A model generated the notes under the pieces. That model searched no databases, had not been told where the DNA came from, and was given only the letters and a program-made list of their open reading frames with translations. The position numbers were made by a program, and so were the translations under genes. Of a stretch of DNA of 64,000 nt, positions 1 through 9,380 are shown one piece after another. How positions within the stretch are numbered: position 1 is the stretch's first letter; the number at the start of each line of letters is the position of its first letter. Source of the DNA: Vibrio pelagius (GTDB taxonomy: Bacteria; Pseudomonadota; Gammaproteobacteria; Enterobacterales; Vibrionaceae); assembly GCF_024347575.1 (NCBI RefSeq), contig NZ_AP025503.1:1116001-1180000 (forward strand), written 5' to 3'.

Positions 1-406
1 CCGAAAGTGCACTTTCACCTGTTGTACCCAGAGTGAGGTTGAATCGTTGAGCCTGTTGTGGATGAAGACTGATGTAATTAAATTCCGAGTGGAGAAAACC
101 AGCATACGGGCGATCATTAGCCAGCGGCTCTGTTACCTCAATATCCGATGGAGTGTACATCTTGTGACCGATGGTGATTTCCCATTTATCAAGCGAGCTA
201 GCGCCCCAAGCCGAAAGGCTTAATGGTTTGGCCCAGCTGTAGGGGGTGATTCCCGATGAGGTGTAGCTTAAAAACAAGCCGTTTGTATAGTCTTGGTCAA
301 CGCCAAAAATGCCGTCGTTATCGAGAGCGAAAGTAACGGTAGAACGTTCTGAGGCAATCGATGAAAAAGACAATAGAAGTAGAGGTAAACAACGGACAAG
401 CTTCAT
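1..406 (-). CDS. LpxR-like lipid A 3'-O-deacylase (DUF2219 family), N-terminal part, cut by window edge
   Basis: Reading the minus strand from an ATG at 404-406 gives 135 residues that run off the window with no stop. A signal peptide covers about residues 1-19 (MKLVRCLPLLLLSFSSIAS). The mature start carries LDNDGIFGVDQDYTNG, followed by a YTPSDI segment and RPYAG. These match the outer-membrane LpxR family, which removes the 3'-acyloxyacyl chain of lipid A; the N30-D31 pair and T41 sit where family active-site residues lie. The protein would be a beta-barrel in the outer membrane. The gene is separated from pflB by a terminator, so it is probably its own unit. The family call is fairly firm; the rest of the protein lies outside the window, so activity cannot be judged. 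Confidence 0.8.
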   Translation of the reverse strand, partial: MKLVRCLPLLLLSFSSIASERSTVTFALDNDGIFGVDQDYTNGLFLSYTSSGITPYSWAKPLSLSAWGASSLDKWEITIGHKMYTPSDIEVTEPLANDRPYAGFLHSEFNYISLHPQQAQRFNLTLGTTGESALS

Positions 407-554
407 TAAAAAGTACTCTTTGGTAACGAACCGAAATAGTACCGCAAATTGGCAATAGGTGTGGAAAAAAAGTGAAAGTAACAAAACAGTTTTTGCGCAA
501 CTTAACATTTCATTTTGTCGAGCAAGTACACGAAATATCTTGCAAATATAAAAA

Positions 555-576
555 AGCCTCGCACATTGGCGAGGCT
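555..576 (-). terminator. Rho-independent terminator downstream of pflB
   Basis: An 8-bp perfect stem (AGCCTCGC / GCGAGGCT) with a 6-nt loop. It is flanked by an A-run on the left and a T-run on the right, so it can act in both directions. It lies 31 bp beyond the pflB stop codon. Confidence 0.85.
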
Positions 577-607
577 AATATTTTTACTGTTTTAGTCAGC
601 TATAAGA

Positions 608-2884
608 TTATAGAGACTCAGTAAATGTACGTGCGATTACGTCAGCTTGTTGCTCTGCAGTTAGAGAGTTGAAGCGAACAGCGTAACCCGATACACGGAT
701 TGTTAGCTGAGGGTATTTCTCAGGGTGCTTAACTGCGTCTTCTAGCGTATCGCGGTTAAGAACGTTCACGTTAAGGTGTTGACCACCTTCAATGCCAGCT
801 TCGTGGTGGAAGTAACCATCCATTAGGCCTGCAAGGTTCGCTTTCTGACCTTCAACGTCTTTACCAAGAGCGTTAGGTACGATAGAGAACGTGTAAGAGA
901 TACCATCTTGTGCATCAGCAAACGGTAGTTTACCTACAGACGTTAGTGACGCTACAGCACCTTTCTCATCACGACCGTGCATTGGGTTAGCACCAGGAGC
1001 GAAAGGAGCACCAGCACGACGACCGTCTGGAGTGTTACCAGTCTTCTTACCGTATACAACGTTAGACGTGATAGTAAGCACTGACTGTGTAGGGATAGAG
1101 TTACGGTAAGTCTTAAGCTTACGGATCTTGTTCATGAACGTAGAAACGAGTTCACAAGCGATATCATCTACACGAGCGTCGTTGTTACCGTATTTAGGGT
1201 AATCGCCTTCGATTTCGAAATCGATAGCAATGCCGTCTTCGTCGCGGATTGGCTTAACTTTAGCAAACTTAATTGCAGATAGAGAGTCAGCCGCAACAGA
1301 TAGACCTGCGATACCACAAGCCATAGTACGACGAACGTCACGGTCGTGAAGAGCCATTAGAGACGCTTCGTAGCTGTACTTGTCGTGCATGTAGTGGATG
1401 CTGTTTAGTGCAGTCACGTACTGCTTAGCTAGCCAGTCCATGAATGTGTCTAGGCGACCCATTACGTCATCGTAGTTAAGAACTTCGTCAGTGATCTTGT
1501 CAGAAACAGGACCTACTTGAAGTTTAAGCTTCTCATCTACACCGCCGTTGATTGCGTAAAGCATTGTTTTCGCAAGGTTAGCACGAGCACCGAAGAACTG
1601 CATTTGCTTACCAACGATCATTGGAGATACACAACAAGCGATAGCGTAATCATCAGACTCTAGGTCAGGACGCATTAGGTCATCATTTTCGTACTGGATA
1701 GAAGAAGTATCGATAGATACCTTCGCACAGAAACGCTTGAAGCCGTCAGGTAGTTGCTCAGACCAAAGAACAGTGATGTTTGGCTCTGGAGAAGGACCCA
1801 TTGTGTATAGCGAGTTTAGGAAACGGAAGTTAGTACGTGTTACTAGCGTACGGCCGTCCATACCCATACCACCCATAGACTCAGTAGCCCAGATTGGGTC
1901 ACCAGAGAATAGCTCATCGTACTCAGGAGTACGTAGGAAACGAACCATACGTAGTTTCATTACGAAGTGGTCGATCATCTCTTGAGCTTCAACTTCAGTG
2001 ATCTTGCCTGCAGCGATATCACGCTCGATGAAGATGTCTAGGAAAGTCGAAGTACGACCTAGAGACATTGCAGCACCGTTTTGAGACTTAACAGCCGCTA
2101 GGTAGCCGAAGTATGTCCACTGGATAGCTTCTTGAGCTGTTTGAGCTGGCTCAGAGATATCGAAGCCGTATTTAGCAGCCATCTCTTTGATTTGACCTAG
2201 AGCGCGGTGTTGCTCAGAGATCTCTTCGCGAAGTTGCATTGTTTCAGCTAGGTTTTCGCCGCTTTCGAATTGCTCTTGAAGAGAAGCAAACTGAGCTTGC
2301 TTGTCTTTCATTAGGAAGTCGATACCGTATAGAGCTACACGACGGTAGTCACCGATGATACGACCACGACCGTATGCATCTGGAAGACCAGTTAGAACAC
2401 CAGACTTACGACATTTTAGGATGTCAGGCGTGTAGATATCGAAAACACCTGCGTTGTGTGTTTTACGGTATTCAGAGTAGATTTTTGAAATAGCTGGATC
2501 AAGAGTCTCACCGTATGCTTTACAAGAACCCTCAACCATGCGGATACCGCCGTTAGGGATGATAGCACGCTTAAGTGGCTTCTCAGTTTGAAGACCAACG
2601 ATGGTTTCTAGGTCTTTCTCAATGTAACCAGCATCGTGAGAAGTGATGGTAGAGATAACAGAAGTATCGAATTCTACAGGTGCCTTAGTTGCGTTTTCCT
2701 GTTTGATACCTTCCATTACCGAAGCCCAAAGCTTGTTAGTTGCCTCAGTACCTTCAGAAACTAGGAAAGATTCGTCGCCTTCATACGGCGCGTAGTTCTT
2801 TTGAATGAAATCACGAACGTTTACTTCATTTTGCCACTCACCTGCAGCAAAACCTTCCCAAGCTTTAGCAAATTGCTCTGCCAT
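608..2884 (-). CDS. pflB: Formate C-acetyltransferase (pyruvate formate-lyase)
   Basis: 758 residues, the normal length for PflB. It converts pyruvate and CoA to acetyl-CoA and formate in anaerobic cytoplasm by a glycyl-radical mechanism. The catalytic cysteine pair is C417-C418 (context IACCVSPM), and the glycyl-radical site is G733 in RVSGYAVRF near the C-terminus. The usual neighbour focA is absent; the gene upstream on the same strand encodes a DUF3360 transporter, separated by a strong terminator. The activating enzyme gene pflA is not in this window. An FNR-like half-site lies at 3084-3097, about 200 bp upstream (TTGATTTAGTTTAA on the minus strand, second half poor), so oxygen control is plausible but not shown. 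Confidence 0.97.
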   Translation of the reverse strand: MAEQFAKAWEGFAAGEWQNEVNVRDFIQKNYAPYEGDESFLVSEGTEATNKLWASVMEGIKQENATKAPVEFDTSVISTITSHDAGYIEKDLETIVGLQTEKPLKRAIIPNGGIRMVEGSCKAYGETLDPAISKIYSEYRKTHNAGVFDIYTPDILKCRKSGVLTGLPDAYGRGRIIGDYRRVALYGIDFLMKDKQAQFASLQEQFESGENLAETMQLREEISEQHRALGQIKEMAAKYGFDISEPAQTAQEAIQWTYFGYLAAVKSQNGAAMSLGRTSTFLDIFIERDIAAGKITEVEAQEMIDHFVMKLRMVRFLRTPEYDELFSGDPIWATESMGGMGMDGRTLVTRTNFRFLNSLYTMGPSPEPNITVLWSEQLPDGFKRFCAKVSIDTSSIQYENDDLMRPDLESDDYAIACCVSPMIVGKQMQFFGARANLAKTMLYAINGGVDEKLKLQVGPVSDKITDEVLNYDDVMGRLDTFMDWLAKQYVTALNSIHYMHDKYSYEASLMALHDRDVRRTMACGIAGLSVAADSLSAIKFAKVKPIRDEDGIAIDFEIEGDYPKYGNNDARVDDIACELVSTFMNKIRKLKTYRNSIPTQSVLTITSNVVYGKKTGNTPDGRRAGAPFAPGANPMHGRDEKGAVASLTSVGKLPFADAQDGISYTFSIVPNALGKDVEGQKANLAGLMDGYFHHEAGIEGGQHLNVNVLNRDTLEDAVKHPEKYPQLTIRVSGYAVRFNSLTAEQQADVIARTFTESL

Positions 2885-3125
2885 GACATACCTACCTTTT
2901 TAGTAGAAAAAACACGTACTTTAACGCTGTTGAGCCAGCGCCCCTGTATAGGGTAGTACACTCTTATTAATAACAATATGTATTATCACATCAGGTTCAT
3001 ATGATTATATATATTGTCACTACCTTTCAAATCTTGTCTCGTCTCTATGTATTCAAGACTACGCTAAAAAAAATCTGCAAACCTTAAACTAAATCAATAA
3101 ATGCTAAAAAAAGTTGAGAAAAAAG
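2885..3125. other. pflB upstream region
   Basis: This non-coding, AT-rich stretch must hold the pflB promoter and leader. I see a short hairpin near 2925-2940 (CGCTG / CAGCG) close to the start codon and a weak FNR-like element at 3084-3097. No open reading frame is convincing. Confidence 0.4.
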
Positions 3126-3146
3126 GGGTGATGACTTTCATCACCC
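3126..3146 (-). terminator. Terminator between the DUF3360 gene and pflB
   Basis: A perfect 9-bp stem (GGGTGATGA / TCATCACCC) with a 3-nt loop. On the minus strand it is followed by a T-rich run. It lies about 80 bp beyond the stop of the DUF3360 gene and suggests pflB is transcribed mainly from its own promoter. Confidence 0.85.
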
Positions 3147-3226
3147 AAACTTTTTTTGAGTTTACTCTGTTTATTTGAATCTAGTTGTGATGACTAGATA
3201 CGTTTGGTCAGAGTATCCAGACCAAT

Positions 3227-4768
3227 TTATAGCCAAGCTTTAATGCCATATTGACCTTCAAGCATACCTACTGCAAGCATTGCAACAAGACAGATAACAA
3301 GAACGCTTACTGGAATAACAATCTTGTCTACAAAAGATAGACGCTTAGGACGCTCTTTGTCACCAATCAGACCGTTATTATCTAGCAGCATAGTTAGAGC
3401 CCAAGCTAGTACTGGGTTAACTACCGCCGAACCGAAGATACAGATACCCGCTGCTTGTGAGTCTTTGCTGTCTTTAACCATCTGCATACCAGCTTCAAGT
3501 AGAGGAAGAGATACACCAACTAGAAGCGCAACACGCATCACTGGAGGCCATACTGCAACGTCCATTGGGAAGCCAAGAATCGCAACGATGATACATAGAG
3601 AACCAAGTAGGATTGCACCGCCCGGAATAGGACGTTTAGCGATCGCAGCTGGGATCATGTAAGTACCCCAAGATGAAGTGATGTTACCACCACCTACTGC
3701 TGTACCAACCATTTGACGAACTGAACACATTGTCATTGTGTCATCCACATCCATGAGTACTTTTTCAGATTTTTTAGGGTAGTTCAGCTCTTGGAAGATA
3801 CGGTGACCTAGGAAATCTGGTGACCACATTGCTACTGCAAGGATTGCGAATGGTAGAGATGCAATGAAGTGTTCCAAGTTTGGAAGACCCAGCATCCAAC
3901 CTTCTTCAGTAGAACCCCACCAGTAAACTGGGTTTAGGTTTGGAAGACCGGTTTCCGTCACGAATTTAATGTCGAATCCCGCACCAAGTACTAGCGCAAT
4001 CGCTAGACCAGTGAAAGCACAGACAGGAATCGCTAACCAACGCTTGTTCACTTTAGCAAGGAAAGCATATAAGCCGATGGTAACCGCAAGTACAACAAGT
4101 CCGATATAACCCATGCTACCAGCAGCAACCGTGTCAGACTCAAGGCCCACAGCCCACGCTTGGATCGAGTTGATCTGACTCATCGTTCCCGTTAGACCAA
4201 GGAAAATAAGTAAGCCGCCAGCAGTACCTTCGGAAGTGAGGTTAACCAGTTTAGAGCCACCTTTGAGCAGACTCAGGATTAAACCAAACACACCAATAAG
4301 GATAGCCAATGCAAGAGGGTGAGCACCTGCAAGAGCGATGGTACCGATAAGTGGGATCATTGGGCCGTGGTTACCGGCAAGGTTTGCTTTCGGGTTGAAG
4401 AAACCAGAGGCAAGAATACAGAAGAGCAGTGCTGGAATAAGCATCTCTACACGAGCAACTTCGATAGCGAAGTCTTTACCTAGGTTCACGTGATCCCAAG
4501 CTTGCGTCAGACCTTCAGCCCAAGACATCATAACCGCAGAGTACATCGCGATGATGCCGATAGTACCAGCAAGTGCCGGCACAAGGTCTTCAAGCTCAAA
4601 ACGGAAGTCTCGACCAGGAAGGTTAAGGCCGAAGCGGCGAGGCTTCATGATTTGCAGCTCGTGATCTAGATAGTCGGAGCGGCTTTCGAATTCAGAAGCA
4701 GGGCGGTGTAGCTCTTGATAGCTCTTTTCTTCTACTTCAGAGTTCGCATTGTTGACAACGTCTGACAT
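3227..4768 (-). CDS. DUF3360 family multi-pass membrane protein, putative permease
   Basis: 513 residues. A soluble N-terminal stretch of about 55 residues is followed by roughly a dozen hydrophobic segments. Short motifs such as NHGPMIPLIGTIALAG and a glycine-rich GTAVGGGNITSSWGTYMIP are reminiscent of NAT/SulP-type transporters, and I recognise the protein as the DUF3360 family found mainly in Vibrio and relatives. The substrate is unknown. It precedes pflB on the same strand where many enterics carry the formate channel focA, but a terminator separates the two. An FNR-like site at 4976-4989 lies about 210 bp upstream. The family call is good; the function is not assigned. Confidence 0.8.
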   Translation of the reverse strand: MSDVVNNANSEVEEKSYQELHRPASEFESRSDYLDHELQIMKPRRFGLNLPGRDFRFELEDLVPALAGTIGIIAMYSAVMMSWAEGLTQAWDHVNLGKDFAIEVARVEMLIPALLFCILASGFFNPKANLAGNHGPMIPLIGTIALAGAHPLALAILIGVFGLILSLLKGGSKLVNLTSEGTAGGLLIFLGLTGTMSQINSIQAWAVGLESDTVAAGSMGYIGLVVLAVTIGLYAFLAKVNKRWLAIPVCAFTGLAIALVLGAGFDIKFVTETGLPNLNPVYWWGSTEEGWMLGLPNLEHFIASLPFAILAVAMWSPDFLGHRIFQELNYPKKSEKVLMDVDDTMTMCSVRQMVGTAVGGGNITSSWGTYMIPAAIAKRPIPGGAILLGSLCIIVAILGFPMDVAVWPPVMRVALLVGVSLPLLEAGMQMVKDSKDSQAAGICIFGSAVVNPVLAWALTMLLDNNGLIGDKERPKRLSFVDKIVIPVSVLVICLVAMLAVGMLEGQYGIKAWL

Positions 4769-5208
4769 AGATTCCTCATATTTTTATTTGGTAGTAATTC
4801 TAAAAATGAATTCTATAAATGCGCAAAACTGCGTCATCTCTTTTGTTTATAACTCATTAACACAATGTTGCACGGTTTTCGCGTGCCTTATGCAGCTAAG
4901 TTAAAAGAAACATTTGGCATTTTTATATGCCTTATTGTGTGTCGAGGAGTCTAACAAGCTTACCCTTTAGGGTGATTGATCTTGATCACTTTATGAGTTT
5001 ATGTGAAAGAAAGCTACAAAATGACTATGCTCAATAAGTAATCTTTAAAAAAACGTGTAATTTGTTTTCATATCTTGACGTTTATCTCACCCCATCACAT
5101 TTCTCTTAGAAAAACAGTTAAGCCCTATAATGCTTGGCGTGCTTTTTGCTATATCATCCGCAGAGACTAAATTTTGGCGCGCTGTTGCCACAAACAGGAT
5201 GTAAATAG
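4769..5208. other. Divergent intergenic region between the DUF3360 gene and the poly-Gly lipoprotein gene
   Basis: 440 bp without a gene, AT-rich, expected to carry promoters for both flanking divergent genes. The only element I can point to is the FNR-like palindrome at 4976-4989. A ribosome-binding site (AGGAT) lies just before the lipoprotein start at 5209. Confidence 0.4.
4976..4989. promoter_or_regulatory. Candidate FNR-type site
   Basis: TTGATCTTGATCAC matches the FNR consensus TTGAT-N4-ATCAA at nine of ten specified positions. It lies about 210 bp upstream of the DUF3360 start and about 220 bp upstream of the lipoprotein start, which is far from an ordinary activator position unless the leader is long. 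Confidence 0.35.
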
Positions 5209-6681
5209 ATGAAAAAGACCCAAATCTTGCCGCTAGCGGCAATTATCTCAGGACTACTTGTTGGCTGTGGCGGCGGAGGCGGCGGCGGCGGTGGTGGCGG
5301 CCCTGTACAAACTAAGTATCAATTTACTTTTGTAACACCGGTTGTGGTTGATGCTACCAATGTAGGCAGCTGTACTATTTATAGGGAGTTTGATGACAAT
5401 GGAACGCCGAAGGTTCTTACATATCATAGTATAGGTAGTGCTTTGGACGATCGTATCGTTGGCTCGTACTCTGATACAAACGGCAACATAGATGGTAGCT
5501 TGATTGAAGCATCAAATGGTGTTGTGGAAATGGTTTTAGAAAATGTTCCCGACGGAGGCGCGTTTACCTTACAAGAAGCTAATGGAACCATTATCAATGC
5601 TATTACCTTTAGCCGTGATGCGCTAGAAGCTGACCAAGAGCTTAAGTCTGCTTACCTTTCAGTTGAACAGTCTGTGGCAAACACCCAATGTATTTCTAAT
5701 TCAGGATCAAATGACCAAGAAGTTACTTTATCTGAGTTACGATACTTAAACGCTAGTGATAGCGTGGGTAACCCTAACGTTACTTACTATTTTGATTCAC
5801 AGATAGAGACGCAAACCAGCACAAACCCTCAGTTAACCGGAGCTAATGTACTTAAGTCTGTTTCTCCTGAGAAAACTATGGTTTCACAGTATCGTACCGC
5901 AGATAGAAGCGAGTTGTTCCAGTATGGCTTTGATTCTTGGCCTGATAATCAAATGATATTTGCAGGCACATCGAGCACGCCTGATGTTTCAAGCAGCCTT
6001 ATTAATTTCACTGACATTTCCATTGACGTTGTGTTTGGTGGGTTTAATTATGATTTAGTTGACATTAATCGTAGCGCGTCATTCTATCACCCAACTAATT
6101 TAAGTAATGGCGATGTATGGACCTTTGGCGTAGAAGGTACAATCAATACAGCAAACTGGTCTGCAGAGTATGGTGCATCGGTATCAGAAAATTGGGATCT
6201 TGTTGTAGATGACACCTCTTTGTTCACGCTTTCAAATACTAATGACTCAAAACCTACAATGGGCGCTCAGCAAATTGACTTAAGTACAAGTTTAGGCTTG
6301 GGGTCGGAGACTGGTTTTCAGCGAGTTAGTTTTCAACAAGGAGCGACGAATGGCTCTACTCCATATGTAATGAGGCACACGATTTACTCAAATATAGACT
6401 CTGCGGTACAAGTACCTACGATTGACATGTCGAGTGTACCATCTGCAATAGCCGACGATTTATTGGTATCGCAAAATTCTAGTGTTTCTCAATCTTATTT
6501 ATTCACCAAAGAAGAGTCTTCAATTCTGCTACACGAATTTGTAATGGACTTCCGTAACGGCTCTGGCGTTGACACCTCTCAAGATGTCATGGGTATGCTC
6601 TTTACTTCAAAAGAAGTAAGAGATAACCAAATAAAACGCTCTCAGCAAGAAACGTTGAAGTTAAGTCGTGATGATACCTAG
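5209..6681 (+). CDS. Poly-glycine lipoprotein of unknown function
   Basis: 490 residues. The N-terminus is a lipoprotein signal with lipobox LVGC, so C20 would be lipidated. It is followed directly by eleven consecutive glycines encoded mostly by GGC/GGT codons, then a proline. The rest is rich in Ser, Thr, Asn and Asp and looks like a secreted beta-rich domain; no catalytic motif was recognised. It is probably tethered to the outer membrane. The gene stands alone with its own terminator. Cys-Gly-Gly-Gly linkers are common in Vibrio and Shewanella lipoproteins, and the metalloprotease at 10237 has one too, but this run is unusually long and built from repeats that could vary in copy number. 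Confidence 0.75.
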   Translation: MKKTQILPLAAIISGLLVGCGGGGGGGGGGGPVQTKYQFTFVTPVVVDATNVGSCTIYREFDDNGTPKVLTYHSIGSALDDRIVGSYSDTNGNIDGSLIEASNGVVEMVLENVPDGGAFTLQEANGTIINAITFSRDALEADQELKSAYLSVEQSVANTQCISNSGSNDQEVTLSELRYLNASDSVGNPNVTYYFDSQIETQTSTNPQLTGANVLKSVSPEKTMVSQYRTADRSELFQYGFDSWPDNQMIFAGTSSTPDVSSSLINFTDISIDVVFGGFNYDLVDINRSASFYHPTNLSNGDVWTFGVEGTINTANWSAEYGASVSENWDLVVDDTSLFTLSNTNDSKPTMGAQQIDLSTSLGLGSETGFQRVSFQQGATNGSTPYVMRHTIYSNIDSAVQVPTIDMSSVPSAIADDLLVSQNSSVSQSYLFTKEESSILLHEFVMDFRNGSGVDTSQDVMGMLFTSKEVRDNQIKRSQQETLKLSRDDT

Positions 6682-6700
6682 TTAACAAAAATAAAACATA

Positions 6701-6726
6701 AAAGCCCCGTTAATCGGGGCTTTTTT
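6701..6726 (+). terminator. Terminator of the poly-Gly lipoprotein gene
   Basis: Stem GCCCCG / CGGGGC with a 5-nt loop, preceded by AAA and followed by six T. It lies 19 bp after the stop codon. Confidence 0.9.
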
Positions 6727-6911
6727 ATAACTACTATTCATCGAATTGAGAGGAAAACGCTACCTAGTGCATAATAAATCAGAGTGAAGTGCTATTTATT
6801 CCAAAATGATAGGTTAATAATTTGTTGCATGTTGCTGCGTTGGGTGCTAGTTTGTATCGCATGAAAAGGTCGGAGTACCTTGCATTTACACAAACTTGGG
6901 AGAGAAAGCGC

Positions 6912-7682
6912 ATGAAAGATGTACCAGCGCTGGATATAAAGGACTTACACAAAACGTTTGGTCAAAATGAAGTTTTAAAAGGAATTTCGCTTTCTGCACA
7001 CAAAGGGGACGTGGTTTCAATCATCGGTTCCTCTGGCTCTGGCAAGAGTACCTTTCTTCGCTGTATCAACCTTCTAGAAACACCAACCGCCGGTGAAATT
7101 TGGGTAAACGGTGAACTTATCCAAATGAAGAACAACCGCCTTGGTGAATCCGTTCCTGCCAATGAAAAACAAGTTCAGCGAATCCGTTCTCGCTTGGCGA
7201 TGGTTTTTCAAGGCTTCAATCTGTGGTCTCACTTAACAGTTCTTGAGAATGTTATTGAAGCACCTGTACACGTACTGGGTGTACCTAAAGCACAAGCGAT
7301 TGAAAACGCGGAGATGCTGCTTAAGAAAGTGGGACTGTACGAGCGTAAAGATTACTACCCTGGTCACCTTTCTGGTGGTCAACAACAGCGTGCCGCTATC
7401 GCGAGAGCACTGGCTGTTGATCCTGAAGTAATGCTTTTTGATGAACCAACATCGGCACTTGACCCTGAGCTTGTGGGTGAAGTACTGGGTGTTATGCGTG
7501 ATTTGGCTGAAGAAGGTCGAACCATGCTGGTGGTGACGCACGAAATGGCGTTTGCGCGTGATGTTTCTAATCATGTGATGTTTCTGCACCAAGGTCTAGT
7601 GGAAGAGCAGGGCGATCCAGCTAAACTCTTTACTAATCCTGAGTCTGAACGCTTACAACAGTTTATCTCATCAATTTATTAA
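6912..7682 (+). CDS. Polar amino acid ABC transporter, ATP-binding subunit (HisP/ArtP/AotP type)
   Basis: 256 residues from an ATG at 6912. A longer in-frame reading begins at 6822, but the 6912 start has a purine-rich site (GGGAGAG) just upstream and gives the usual family length and N-terminus. Walker A is GSSGSGKST at residues 39-47, the signature is LSGGQQQR, and Walker B runs into DEPTSALDP. It hydrolyses ATP at the inner membrane to power uptake of basic amino acids. It is first of four genes in one direction: ATPase, binding protein, two permeases. The closest known arrangements are the his, art and aot systems for histidine, arginine and ornithine; the exact substrate cannot be read from sequence. 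Confidence 0.93.
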   Translation: MKDVPALDIKDLHKTFGQNEVLKGISLSAHKGDVVSIIGSSGSGKSTFLRCINLLETPTAGEIWVNGELIQMKNNRLGESVPANEKQVQRIRSRLAMVFQGFNLWSHLTVLENVIEAPVHVLGVPKAQAIENAEMLLKKVGLYERKDYYPGHLSGGQQQRAAIARALAVDPEVMLFDEPTSALDPELVGEVLGVMRDLAEEGRTMLVVTHEMAFARDVSNHVMFLHQGLVEEQGDPAKLFTNPESERLQQFISSIY

Positions 7683-7789
7683 CGTATTACCAGTATCGCT
7701 ATCAAGGTATGAGGCGGTGCTAAGTAATGAACACAACAACCAAACTATAAACACAACATTGAAAATATCTAAATCACAGGAGTAGGGAT

Positions 7790-8560
7790 ATGAAAAAGTG
7801 GTTACTGGTAGCAGCACTTGCTGCAACTGCAGCAACTGGCGTAGCTCAAGCAAAAGAGTGGAAAACAGTTCGTTTTGGTATTGAAGGTGCTTACCCTCCA
7901 TTTAGCTGGACTGAAGCTGACGGCTCTTTAAAAGGCTTTGACGTGGACATGGCAAACGCGCTTTGTACTGAGATGCAAGTGAAATGTAAGATCGTCGCTC
8001 AAGACTGGGATGGTATTATTCCTTCTCTACTTGCTCGTAAATATGATGCGATCATTGCGGCAATGTCTATCACTGAAGAGCGTAAGAAGAAAGTAGATTT
8101 CACAGGTAAATACGCTCTGATTCCAAACAAATTCATCGCGAAAAAAGGCGCTGGTCTTAACTTTGACGATCTAAGCGGTCAAAAAATTGCGGTACAACGT
8201 GCAACGACGCATGACAAGTACTTAACTGATAACTACGGTGACACGGTAGAAATTGTTCGTTACGGCTCTTTCGACGAAGCTTACCTTGACCTAGCAAACG
8301 GCCGTGTTGCAGCGGTACTAGGTGATGCGTCAGCACTTGAAGAAGGTGTTCTAAACAAAGCGGGCGGTGAAGCGTACGAGTTTGTTGGTCCATCACTTAC
8401 TGATCCAAAATGGTTCGGTGACGGCTTCGGTATTGCGGTACGTAAGCAAGACAAAGACCTAACTAAGAAAATTGACGAAGCGATCATCTCGCTACGTGAA
8501 AAGGGTATCTACCAAGATATCGCAGCTAAATACTTCAACTACGACGTATACGGTCAGTAA
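7790..8560 (+). CDS. Periplasmic basic amino acid-binding protein of the ABC importer
   Basis: 256 residues with a cleavable signal peptide ending near AQA (about residue 21). The mature part opens with VRFGIEGAYPPFSW, a bacterial extracellular solute-binding family 3 signature, and contains GFDVDMANAL, typical of the lysine-arginine-ornithine/histidine group. It delivers the ligand to the two permeases encoded next. A strong ribosome-binding site (AGGAG) precedes the start. The 107-bp gap from the ATPase gene has no obvious terminator, so the four genes probably form one operon. Confidence 0.93.
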   Translation: MKKWLLVAALAATAATGVAQAKEWKTVRFGIEGAYPPFSWTEADGSLKGFDVDMANALCTEMQVKCKIVAQDWDGIIPSLLARKYDAIIAAMSITEERKKKVDFTGKYALIPNKFIAKKGAGLNFDDLSGQKIAVQRATTHDKYLTDNYGDTVEIVRYGSFDEAYLDLANGRVAAVLGDASALEEGVLNKAGGEAYEFVGPSLTDPKWFGDGFGIAVRKQDKDLTKKIDEAIISLREKGIYQDIAAKYFNYDVYGQ

Positions 8561-8637
8561 TATCCTGAGAAGACTCTAGGGAGAGCGCACCTCTCCCTAT
8601 CTCTCCCAACTTTTTCGCTGTTCTGTTGGAATTCATT

Positions 8638-9378
8638 ATGTTTGATTTACAAGGGTATGAAGCTTCGATACTTAATGGAGCTGTACTCACAATTCAAGTT
8701 GCGTTGCTTTCGCTATTTCTAGCTATGGTGCTGGGGATGTTAGGCGCATTAGCAAAATTAGCACCTTATCGATGGGCAAGAGCCATTGCCACACTTTACA
8801 CCACCATTATTCGCGGCATTCCAGACCTGGTATTGATGATGTTGATCTTCTTTGGTGGACAGATCCTTTTAAACAACAGTTTGTATTCCATCAATGAGTG
8901 GCTCAATGAGTGGTTCACTTCTAGCGACCCGAACCATGAATGGACGTCATACCTACCTGATTATATTGATGTTAGCCCGTTTATTGCCGGTGTGCTGACC
9001 ATTGGATTCATTTTTGGCGCTTATATGGCCGAAACGTTCCGCGGCGCGATCATGGCGGTTGATTCTGGAGAGATGGAAGCAGCAAAAGCTTACGGTATGA
9101 GCCCTGTTAAGGCATTTTACCGCATACTGCTTCCTCAGATGATTCGACACGCATTGCCGGGCTTTGGCAACAACTGGCTTGTATTGCTCAAAACAACCGC
9201 TCTAGTGTCGATTATTGGTCTAGAAGATATGGTACGAGTCAGCGCACTAGCGGCAGGTTCAACGAAGATGCCATTTACTTTTTACATGGCAGTCGCACTG
9301 ATTTTCTTATTCTTTACCAGTGTTTCAACCGGCTTATTAAAGCTCGTTGAACGTAAATTTAGTATTCACGCGAGGTAA
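8638..9378 (+). CDS. Amino acid ABC transporter permease (HisQ/ArtQ type)
   Basis: 246 residues from the ATG at 8638, which has GGA seven bases upstream; an in-frame TTG at 8626 is less likely. About five membrane segments are present, with the permease EAA-type loop EAAKAYGMSPVKAFYRILLP that contacts the ATPase. A longer periplasmic loop at about residues 80-110 (NEWLNEWFTSSDPNHEWTS) is typical of the Q-type subunit. It ends 2 bp before the second permease. Confidence 0.92.
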   Translation: MFDLQGYEASILNGAVLTIQVALLSLFLAMVLGMLGALAKLAPYRWARAIATLYTTIIRGIPDLVLMMLIFFGGQILLNNSLYSINEWLNEWFTSSDPNHEWTSYLPDYIDVSPFIAGVLTIGFIFGAYMAETFRGAIMAVDSGEMEAAKAYGMSPVKAFYRILLPQMIRHALPGFGNNWLVLLKTTALVSIIGLEDMVRVSALAAGSTKMPFTFYMAVALIFLFFTSVSTGLLKLVERKFSIHAR

Positions 9379-9380
9379 CT

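Noticed and set aside
318..500. Open frame of 60 codons on the minus strand at the left edge
   Set aside because: It overlaps the start of the LpxR-like gene in another frame, which has a clear signal peptide and family motifs.
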